Source: a virus. Taken from it: 26,772 nucleotides of DNA. The position numbers and the translations under genes are program-made. Position 1 is the first letter of the stretch. Each line of letters starts with the position of its first letter. The stretch spans positions 1 through 26,772 of the IMG/VR virus record IMGVR_UViG_3300032092_000200, one strand, 5' to 3'. Shown here one piece after another: positions 1-6,800 of this stretch. The notes below the pieces were generated by a model. The model was not told the origin of the DNA. It worked only from the letters and a program-made list of their open reading frames with translations, and did not search any database.

Positions 1-1772
1 CCAGTGGTGCCGAAGTTCGTCAGCGTCTCGAGCGACCACGCGACAACGATGTTGCGGGTCGTGAAGAACGCCTCAATCTCGCGGTCAGCACGGTCGAAGG
101 TGTAGTCGCCGGGGGCCTGGAGGACGAGGTCGGCCCGAATGGCGGACTTGACCCAGCCCGGGATGATCGCACGCAGCGTCGAACTGTCCGACAGACGGTG
201 CGTCGAGCGGTAGCGCGACGCGGTGATCTCCACGTCCAGCAGGAACTGGCGCGAGAAGCCGACACCCTGCGGGGCGGTCGCGGCGGCGGTACGCGCGGTA
301 CCGGCCGTCTTGATCGCACGCAGCAGCGTCAGTTCGGCGAGGCGGGCGTGAGCAACGAGCGCCAACTCGTTGTTCTGGGCGACCATCTCGGGGTGCGCGC
401 GGGCGTTCATGTTGTCGAATACCAGGCACGCGGTGACAGCGTCAACGTAGACGCTCGACTCGGTACCACAGTCGACGACGAGGCACGGCTTGACACCAGT
501 ACCCAGGCCACCCTTGCGGTCGCCGGTCTGGCCGTCCCACAGGCCGACAGCGGAGTTAGCCGCCGTGGTCTCCGAGATGAACGAGGTCAGCGCCGGAGCC
601 GGAACGAAGCGGATACCGCCACGGTCAGCGCCGAAGCCGACAAGCGCGTCGCGGACCGGACGGTCCACAACACCCATGCCCGGAACCTCGAAGTACCCAG
701 CGATCGGGGCACAGACACCGGAAGCGGTCAGCGCCGACGGAGCAAGCGCGCCGCTGATCAGTTCAGCATTGCGGGAGCGGTCTGCACCGAGCAGGCGGTC
801 TTCGGGGAGGCTGGTCTGGAACGAAGCAACCACGTGCTGCTCACCGTCGCCACCGGAAACACGACGGATCGTGTCCAGGCGCTTGGTGAAGGCACTCGCA
901 ACGCTCTTCATGTCCTCGATGGTGCTTCCGGCAGTGATGCCCGGAATGTCGGCCCCGGCAGTGATCGTGACGAGCGTGGGGACCGTGGCGACGGGTGCGT
1001 GGCTCTCGGGGCGAGAAAGGGCCGCGTCGTCGTTACGGTTCTCGTCGGTACCCGAAGCAGTCATCGGGGTCTCCTCCTGAGAGTCAGTAGCGTTGCTGGC
1101 CTCCGCGGGTGCGGGGACCTCAGTGGTGTTGTCTTCGGCTGCTGCGGCCTCGGCCCCAGCAGGTGCGTCGGTGGAAGCCTCAGAGACGACCTCGTCTTCG
1201 TCGGCGTCGTTCTCGACGACCTCGTCGGTGACGTCCGTCTCGTCCTCAGCCTCAACAGATGCCGCGGTAGATGCGGTGTCGTTCTCCGAACCCCCGACCT
1301 CCTCTACGGGCTCCACGTCGTCAGCCGGAGCCTCGGTGTCGTCCTCAGGGGTGTTGTCTCCAGCGGTAGACTCGGCAGGCTCAATGTCTGCCGTAGTGGC
1401 GGATGCCTCAGTGGACATCTCTTCCTCTTTGTCCTCCTCCGGGTCGGGCTCAGCGTCGACCTCGGTCTCAGAAACCTCATCCTCGAGCGGCTCGTCCTCA
1501 GCAGCGTCGTCTCCCTGCGTACCCCGGATCCGAGCAGCGGCCTCAGCGGCACGGTCCTCAAGTTCCTTGGCGGCAGCGACACGATTTGCCTGCTCAGTGC
1601 GGACAGCCTCCAGTGCGTCGGCCAATGCGAACATTGTGTCGACGGACTCGGTGGAGTGCTCGGTAGACTCGATTGCCTCGTAGGAGGCAAGAATCTGAGA
1701 CTCGAGATCAGCCATTTCTTCCTCATTCAGGCTAGAAAGCCTGTTGAGGAGGTCCTTGATGACCTCGTCCAT
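1..1772 (-). CDS. Major capsid protein with long N-terminal scaffold-like arm (partial, C-terminus off the window)
   Basis: This open frame reads leftward for at least 590 codons and leaves the window without a stop. The ATG at 1772 is chosen because AGGAAGG lies 7 nt upstream. Residues 1-75 look helical (MDEVIKDLLNRLSSLNEEE), followed by a Glu/Asp/Ala/Thr-rich low-complexity stretch to about residue 236. From M237 the sequence resembles actinophage HK97-type major capsid proteins: a DGQTGDRKGGLG segment, a P/E-M-V-x-x-N-x-L-A-L-V-x-H-A-R segment, IPGWVKSAIRADL, and EIEAFFTTRNIVVAWSLE near the visible end. The acidic arm resembles a fused scaffold (delta-domain role), which is inference. The gene follows the protease and portal in the leftward order, as expected for head genes, but an inverted cassette intervenes. 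A large opposite-strand frame over the same DNA is only a shadow. I am confident of the capsid call and less so of the scaffold role. Confidence 0.85.
   Translation of the reverse strand, partial: MDEVIKDLLNRLSSLNEEEMADLESQILASYEAIESTEHSTESVDTMFALADALEAVRTEQANRVAAAKELEDRAAEAAARIRGTQGDDAAEDEPLEDEVSETEVDAEPDPEEDKEEEMSTEASATTADIEPAESTAGDNTPEDDTEAPADDVEPVEEVGGSENDTASTAASVEAEDETDVTDEVVENDADEDEVVSEASTDAPAGAEAAAAEDNTTEVPAPAEASNATDSQEETPMTASGTDENRNDDAALSRPESHAPVATVPTLVTITAGADIPGITAGSTIEDMKSVASAFTKRLDTIRRVSGGDGEQHVVASFQTSLPEDRLLGADRSRNAELISGALAPSALTASGVCAPIAGYFEVPGMGVVDRPVRDALVGFGADRGGIRFVPAPALTSFISETTAANSAVGLWDGQTGDRKGGLGTGVKPCLVVDCGTESSVYVDAVTACLVFDNMNARAHPEMVAQNNELALVAHARLAELTLLRAIKTAGTARTAAATAPQGVGFSRQFLLDVEITASRYRSTHRLSDSSTLRAIIPGWVKSAIRADLVLQAPGDYTFDRADREIEAFFTTRNIVVAWSLETLTNFGTT
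1062..1080 (-). promoter_or_regulatory. Internal Shine-Dalgarno and in-frame start inside the capsid gene
   Basis: On the minus strand AGGAGGAG (1078 to 1071) sits 6 nt before an in-frame ATG (1064 to 1062) that encodes M237 of the capsid frame. The local protein sequence runs DSQEETP then MTASGTDEN. This is a better ribosome-binding site than most gene starts in the window. It lies exactly at the boundary between the acidic arm and the capsid-like part, so it may direct synthesis of an arm-less capsid protein. Confidence 0.55.
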
Positions 1773-1776
1773 GGAA

Positions 1777-1807
1777 GTACCTTCCTGTCTGAACCGGAGG
1801 AAGGTAC
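1777..1807 (-). promoter_or_regulatory. Perfect hairpin sequestering the capsid ribosome-binding site
   Basis: Arms 1777-1786 (GTACCTTCCT) and 1798-1807 (AGGAAGGTAC) are exact reverse complements, separated by 11 nt. In the leftward mRNA the 3' arm contains the AGGAAGG Shine-Dalgarno sequence of the capsid gene, 7 nt before its ATG. A 10-bp helix would therefore hide the ribosome-binding site. It could instead be a DNA operator for a dimeric protein. Confidence 0.6.
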
Positions 1808-1897
1808 GCGAAACTCAAGTACCCACCGGGCAGACATGCTCGGGTGTGGGTCTCGTTTCGACGTGAGCGGTGCGCTAAGCAACCGTCTCCTAGAGAG

Positions 1898-1906
1898 AGC
1901 ATAGCA
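1898..1906 (-). promoter_or_regulatory. Candidate extended -10 for the capsid transcript
   Basis: The minus strand reads TGC-TATGCT here, an extended -10 type sequence. No convincing -35 is seen. It would give a leader of about 115 nt before the capsid ATG, containing the ribosome-site hairpin. The same TGCTATGCTC string recurs just upstream of the leftward gene starting at 25736. Confidence 0.3.
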
Positions 1907-1921
1907 CAGGTTTAGTCGGGT

Positions 1922-1952
1922 TTGCACACTTGGCCGGATAAAGTGGTAGGCT
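1922..1952 (+). promoter_or_regulatory. Candidate promoter for the rightward cassette
   Basis: TTGCAC (1922-1927) and TAGGCT (1947-1952) are 19 nt apart. The -10-like element ends 6 nt before the ATG at 1959, which suggests a leaderless or near-leaderless transcript. Other starts in this window show a similar arrangement. The spacing is slightly long, so support is modest. Confidence 0.3.
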
Positions 1953-1958
1953 GACGGC

Positions 1959-2105
1959 ATGACTACTCCTGAGAATGACCCCAAGACCAATGCCCCCTAC
2001 CAGACGGCGGGAGTCGTCGTGGCCTTCGTCGTGGCGGGATCCTTCATCGCCGTCTGCCTCTCGATCGCGATCGTCGCCGTGAACTGGGCCATCGACTCTT
2101 TCTGA
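1959..2105 (+). CDS. Small single-pass membrane protein (48 aa)
   Basis: This 48-codon frame (MTTPENDPKTNAPYQTAGVV...) has a polar 15-residue N-terminus, then one hydrophobic segment at about residues 17-44 (VVVAFVVAGSFIAVCLSIAIVAV), ending WAIDSF. It is the first gene of the rightward cassette and is followed 47 nt later by the 204-aa gene. Start support comes from a promoter-like TAGGCT 6 nt upstream rather than from a good Shine-Dalgarno sequence. Tiny membrane proteins of this kind sit near holins in many actinophages, but nothing in the sequence fixes its role. It could be a lysis accessory protein or a membrane-acting moron. Confidence 0.55.
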   Translation: MTTPENDPKTNAPYQTAGVVVAFVVAGSFIAVCLSIAIVAVNWAIDSF

Positions 2106-2152
2106 TGCTCAGCCTGCTAAACTGAGAGCACCATACGTACTTCGGAGGACAC

Positions 2153-2767
2153 ATGCCTGGATCTACCTCGACGCAAGGCCTTCCTTACCCCCTGGGAGGT
2201 GAGGCGGCTGAGGGACACCTGAATATCAAGGCTTTGGCTGATTCGCTCGAGATCAAGTTGAACACGCTCGCGACCGAGTTGGCCGCGATCAACGCCCTGT
2301 TCCCCACCAAGGCGCCCACCACCCACAGCCACAGCGTGTTGAGCCAGACCCCTGAGATTGGGTGGGGTGTCGTCGGAGCCTCCTCTCTTGGCAACATCGA
2401 GGCCACTGATGATACCTACTCCGCCTGGTCCACCTCAACCGTAACGGTAACCGCGGGCAGGCGCTATCTTTTCCTCTACAAGTCTGAAGTCTCCAACGGC
2501 TCAACTGAATGGACCGGTGGGACTGGCGCTCAGATCGAGATCGGGCTAACAGTAACCAGTGGAAGTCCCACCACGCGGGGATCTGTAAAGATGTGGGTTG
2601 AGGGCTCTGCGTCCGCGTTTGACACGAGCGTCTCGACCCAGGCGATCGTTGATATCACGTCCAGCGGATCACGCACAATCGGCCATCGGGTGAAGCGCAC
2701 GTCAGTAAATGGTCGCCCCGTCGTAACTGGCGGATCCTTCATTCTCATTGACATCGGGCCCTCCTAA
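2153..2767 (+). CDS. Virion-surface or tail-fibre-like protein (204 aa)
   Basis: The ATG at 2153 has GGAGG 4 nt upstream. The N-terminus (MPGSTSTQGLPYPLGGE, then a helical segment around residues 20-48) resembles the start of many phage minor tail or head-fibre proteins, where a short Pro/Gly-rich anchor precedes a short coiled region. Residues 60-204 are rich in Ser, Thr, Gly and Val with alternating hydrophobics, consistent with a beta-sandwich. There is no enzyme motif. It lies between a small membrane protein and a holin-like gene in the inverted cassette. A virion-decoration role is inference from composition; I do not recognise a named family. Confidence 0.55.
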   Translation: MPGSTSTQGLPYPLGGEAAEGHLNIKALADSLEIKLNTLATELAAINALFPTKAPTTHSHSVLSQTPEIGWGVVGASSLGNIEATDDTYSAWSTSTVTVTAGRRYLFLYKSEVSNGSTEWTGGTGAQIEIGLTVTSGSPTTRGSVKMWVEGSASAFDTSVSTQAIVDITSSGSRTIGHRVKRTSVNGRPVVTGGSFILIDIGPS

Positions 2768-2788
2768 CAGTCTAAGAAAGGACTGACA

Positions 2789-3145
2789 ATGCTCGCTCCG
2801 AGCCTTATCGCTCTTATCCGCACGTTCGTCCCGGCAGTCGTCGGTACCGTGATCGCCTTCTTCGTAGGCCGTGGTATCGAGATCGACCCCGCGACGCAGG
2901 AGACGCTTACCACCGGGGTTGTCTCCCTCTCCATCGCCGTGTACTACGGCGCGATCACCGCCCTGGAGCGCAAGGTTGACCCGCGCTTCGGATGGCTCCT
3001 CGGATTTGCCAAGGCTCCCGCGTACGTGAATGCTGTTGACGAGCAGGCCATCGCCAACGAAGACCCGCGTGACTACGAGGGCTACCCGGACGAGGACCCC
3101 GCGCTGGTCGACGAGTGGGTCGACCCCGCCCCTGACAAGGAGTAA
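2789..3145 (+). CDS. Holin-like small membrane protein (118 aa)
   Basis: Residues 5-27 (SLIALIRTFVPAVVGTVIAFFVG) and about 40-58 (TTGVVSLSIAVYYGAITAL) are hydrophobic and probably span the membrane. A charged ERKVDPRFGWLLGFAKAP linker and a very acidic tail ending DEWVDPAPDKE follow. The pattern 'LIRT-VP-VVG...GIEIDP...AVYY...LE-K-DP-FGWLLG' matches a small two-helix family commonly labelled holin or membrane protein in actinophages, which is remembered and not searched. AAAGGA precedes the ATG and lies in a weak CAGTC/GACTG hairpin. A holin would form membrane lesions timing lysis, but no lysin is adjacent here, so the role stays tentative. Confidence 0.6.
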   Translation: MLAPSLIALIRTFVPAVVGTVIAFFVGRGIEIDPATQETLTTGVVSLSIAVYYGAITALERKVDPRFGWLLGFAKAPAYVNAVDEQAIANEDPRDYEGYPDEDPALVDEWVDPAPDKE

Positions 3146-3150
3146 CCTAC

Positions 3151-3642
3151 GTGTCCGATGAGGACTGGGACTTCGTAGTACCGGCCGCCGCGCCCACCAC
3201 CACGAGCGAACTGCGTCGTCGGGGTGGGCGGGCGGCCCCTACGCTGCCTCCACGCGGAGACGACGAAGAGGTACAGGACTACATCCAGCGGATCCACGAG
3301 TACTCAGCGATCCGTCTGCTTGACCTTGCTCCGGCCGCCCTCACCGCGATCGAAGAGATCATGGAGGACGACACGGTCCCGGCATCTGTCCGACAGAAAG
3401 CGGCAGCCGACGTGCTTGACCGCGTCGGGATGAAGCAGGCTATCCGCGTCGAAGTGAGCGGAGAAGTTGGGATTGCCCCCAGCGAGGTTCTCCAGGAGCG
3501 CCTTGCTGCGCTCGCTGCTGGTCGCGCCGCGCTGGCCGCCGTAATTGACGGCGAAGTCATTGATGACACTAACGACATCGACACCTCCGACGAAGAAGAT
3601 GAGGATACCGATGTCGACCCAGGAACGACTCTCGAGTCTTGA
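3151..3642 (+). CDS. Terminase small subunit-like protein (163 aa)
   Basis: The GTG start at 3151 follows the holin-like gene by 5 nt and has GGAG 8 nt upstream, overlapping the previous gene's end. The central part (residues about 50-110: IRLLDLAPAALTAIEEIMED, then VPASVRQKAAADVLDRVGMKQ and a short IRVEVSGEV strand) follows the helix-helix-'LDRaGl' pattern seen in many phage small terminases of the DNA-recognition type. The C-terminus is Asp/Glu-rich. A TerS would bind the packaging site and help the large terminase, which is not in this window. The alternative is another small helical DNA-binding or virion protein. Its orientation is opposite to portal and capsid, which is unusual. Confidence 0.5.
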   Translation: MSDEDWDFVVPAAAPTTTSELRRRGGRAAPTLPPRGDDEEVQDYIQRIHEYSAIRLLDLAPAALTAIEEIMEDDTVPASVRQKAAADVLDRVGMKQAIRVEVSGEVGIAPSEVLQERLAALAAGRAALAAVIDGEVIDDTNDIDTSDEEDEDTDVDPGTTLES

Positions 3643-3754
3643 GCACTCGCTGCGCCGCCTGCTCGCACGCTCCACGAATCGCGCTGACACCATCGCGCTG
3701 ACCGAAGCACTCGCACACGTGCACGCTATGCAGACCGCACTCTCCCCTGCCTAG
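3611..3754 (+). CDS. Small helical protein overlapping the TerS-like gene (47 aa)
   Basis: This frame starts at an ATG inside the 3' end of the preceding gene (32-nt overlap, different frame) with GAGGA about 5 nt upstream. The product (MSTQERLSSLEHSLRRLLAR... to MQTALSPA) is predicted helical with heptad-like Leu spacing. It ends about 30 nt before the strong bidirectional hairpin, so it would be the last gene of the cassette. Its short length means it could be a chance frame. Translational coupling and the good start favour a real gene. Confidence 0.4.
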   Translation: MSTQERLSSLEHSLRRLLARSTNRADTIALTEALAHVHAMQTALSPA

Positions 3755-3786
3755 CCCTTAGATCTCCTCTCCCGGAGACGAGGAAC

Positions 3787-3826
3787 GAAGAGGCCCCCTC
3801 CCACTACTCCGGGAGGAGGCCTCTTC
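3787..3826. terminator. Bidirectional hairpin terminator between convergent genes
   Basis: GAAGAGGCC (3787-3795) pairs with GGCCTCTTC (3818-3826). After one mismatch, CCTCCC (3797-3802) pairs with GGGAGG (3811-3816), leaving an 8-nt loop. It lies between the rightward cassette (ends 3754) and the leftward protease gene (ends 3837), so it can serve both. No clear U-tract follows on either strand, as is common in GC-rich actinobacterial systems. Confidence 0.75.
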
Positions 3827-3836
3827 TACGTGTGCG

Positions 3837-6800
3837 TCAGACGAGCAGGCGAACCAACTTCGAGAGCAGGGCAGAGATCTCACCCTGCTTCAACTGGTCG
3901 TCTCCTCCCATGTACCCCTTGAGGTCTTCAACAGCCTGAGCCGTCTCATTGCTCTCGTCATCGGGGGTCTGCTCCTCAATTCGAGTCACCAGACCGTCTA
4001 CCAGATCCTGGAGAACAGGAGGTAGTTCACTCCAGCGGAGGAGATCGTCCTCTCCCACCGGAACTCCAATGTTGTAAACGACGTCTCCCAGCAAGGAGTA
4101 GTCGTCGCGAAGACGCTCAGCCAGACGCGCGTCGCCAATCTCGGTGTCTGTGAGGTCCAACTCGTGGAGCAGGCGAGCACCCGCGATCTTCGCGGCGTCG
4201 ATATCTCCACCAGTCAACTCGCCTTCAACTTCGGCGAGGTCAGCAATCTTCGAGTCGGCGCTTCCAGATGCGGTTCCCTCATCGTACTGGGGGTTTCCCG
4301 GGTCTTCCTTCATCTTCAACTCTTCAAGGTCCGTACGAAGACGGGCCAGCACGGCGCGGAACTTGCCGTCATCAGCGCGGGGGTGGCGCTTGGGATCGAA
4401 GTCGCGCTTCTTGCTGGCGAAGGCGGCGCGCGCATCAGACAGACGCTCGTCGAGCGTCTTGACACCAAGAGCCGCAAAGCGGTCCTTGACCTCCTGAGCA
4501 GATGCGGTGAGTGCGACCCTCTGCCACACGCCCGGGAGGGAGTCAGTGGCGTTCATCTCGCGCGCGCGCTGGATGATGTACGCCTTAGCCGCGGGCTTGT
4601 CGGGAGAGGATCCGTACGTCTGGATCGCGATGCGAAGGTCAGCCAACGTCTCGATCTTGACACTGGCCTCACCGTCACGCGTCTCCGTTGCGATCTTCTC
4701 GGCGCGAGTGTTCTCGGCGAGCAGGGCGGCGAAGCGCGTCTTAGCGCTCTCAGCCTTGCGGTTAATGGAGGCGGTGCGGAGAGCATCGAGACGGGCACGC
4801 TGTGGTGCCTCCAGACGCTCGAGACGAGCGGCCAACTCCGAGTAGGTGCTGCCCTCGGCGCTTTTGCGAGCCTCGAGGAGCACGGAGGTGCCAGCAGCGA
4901 CCAGCGCCACCAGTTCGCCAGACGACACCAGGGCGCGCGTCACGGGGAATCCAGGGACGTTGACCGAGCAGACGGCCACCATCTCGAGACGGCCACCGAT
5001 CGGACGCCAGTCGCCGGACGGAGCCGACGCGCGAATCGCGCGGATGTTCTCCGGCGTCACGGACGGACGAAGCGCACCAGAGACCCAGATGCCGAACTCG
5101 TCCTCGCCAGCGTGCACGTCGCACCACGCGCTGTGCGTGTTGTCATAGTGCGCGGCGGCAGAGGCAGCGTCGAGGTTGAGCGGCGCGTGTCCACCAGCGA
5201 GCGTGATCTGCCCGACAGGGACGAGGTCACCGTCGTCGGTGTGGAGCGTGCCCGTGTGGAAGTAGGAGTAGTTACTCCGACTACGTGGGGGCTTCGTCGA
5301 CATCGGGATCCCGATGTGATCGGTCGTCCACGTTGCGATATGCCCAAACACGCGACCATCAGGATCCACCGTCAGCGGGGTCGGCTCCTTTAGGTGCGGG
5401 TTACGGAACCACGCGCTCGGAGGATTGACAGGAATGCCTGCCGCTAGAAGCGCCGCTGCGACAAGAGCCTCAACGTCTTCCTCGTTGCTGGGAACTCCAG
5501 CGTATGTTCCATCGGCCACGATGGGTACCTCTCCGTCAGTTGCGGTCCTGTCGATGTAAATGCGGCACTCTTGGAAAGCGGGCTTAGGCACAATGGTGAT
5601 GCCCATGACGCGTCCTTCTTCGATCTCCGTCTTGTCATTGGAAATGCGGGTCTCGCCTTCGACACTCGCCTCGTCAGCGTTTGCCTTGCTCACTGCCCGG
5701 AACTTGTCGAGGTCGACAGAGACACCGTTCAAGAATCCGTTATCCACCATGCGCTCGGCTTCCCGGGCGTAGGGGTTAGTGTCGAAGACACCGCGAGCGT
5801 TTCCGAGGCCGCCGTTCTCGAGCACATCGATCGAGTCGATGCGTCCGACGACGACAGCGCCATCGTGTCCGGCGCCCGTCTTGATCTGCCACATAAGCGG
5901 GAGCGGAAGATCGCGGAAGGACAGCGCCATCGGGTGGATCAGGCGCCCGTCTCCGGACTCGATGTTGACCGGAGCCACCACCGGGATCACGAAGGGAAGG
6001 CCAGTGCTCTCCAAAGCGACTTCCTGCGGAATCTCGGGGAGCATCTCGTCGTCGTAGACGCCGACACCAGAGGCGACCAGAGACAAGACCTTGTCCACAG
6101 GGCGCAGGTCAAACAGGTCACCCGGGGTGAAGAACATGTTACCTGCGTTGCTCGCGGTGCGCATCTTCTTGCCGACGTTTGTCTTGTCCCCCGGCCAGAC
6201 CCCTGTCGCCTCCTTGTGACGAAGCGAGCAGTAGCCCTTGGCTCGCGGACCCATGTACTTCGCGAGGTGCTTGTAGCAGCGCTTCCAGTCACCTGGCGTG
6301 TTCCAGCGAATCTTTGCAGCACCCTTACCAGTGAGCCAGTACCGCCGCAGTTCTTCGGCATTGCCTCGGTTCCGGTCAGCACCTCCTGCGGCGATTAGCG
6401 TTCCGTAGCGGTCGTACAGAGACGCTTCTGCCGCTTCGGGGGAGACATCGGAGCCGTTCGCGGAGTACCACTCAACAATTTGAGCCTCCGTGTCGGCGAT
6501 CTGGTCGTCCTTAAGGGCGACCACAGCGGGCGGAACGCTGCTGAGAAGTTCATCCCGGATCTCGTTGTCGATCTCCCATCCGAGGTTCGTCCGACGCACC
6601 GTGCGAACCTCCGCACCCTCCTCGGATGCGGGGATGATCGCGATCATGTCGAGGATGGCGGAGTTGTCATCCTCATCGACCAGCGCCAGGTAGATCGGAG
6701 GAATCTCCGATCCCTCGAGAGTCTTGTAGACCGGGACCCCATCAACGTCAACGACCTTGAGCGCAAAGGCCTCAATGTTGAGATTGCGCTCCTTTGCGAT

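Noticed and set aside
1821-1851. ACCCAC/GTGGGT inverted repeat in the capsid leader as a terminator
   Set aside because: Only 6 bp with a 19-nt loop and no following U-tract; it is probably incidental.
198-1904. 568-aa open frame on the plus strand
   Set aside because: It lies opposite the capsid gene, has no ribosome site and low-complexity composition. The minus frame has clear capsid sequence and a good start.
4164-5393. Long plus-strand open frames over the protease gene (also 6480-7511)
   Set aside because: These are GC-rich antisense shadows of the 1554-aa frame; their products show no recognisable domains and are rich in Arg, Asp and Val.
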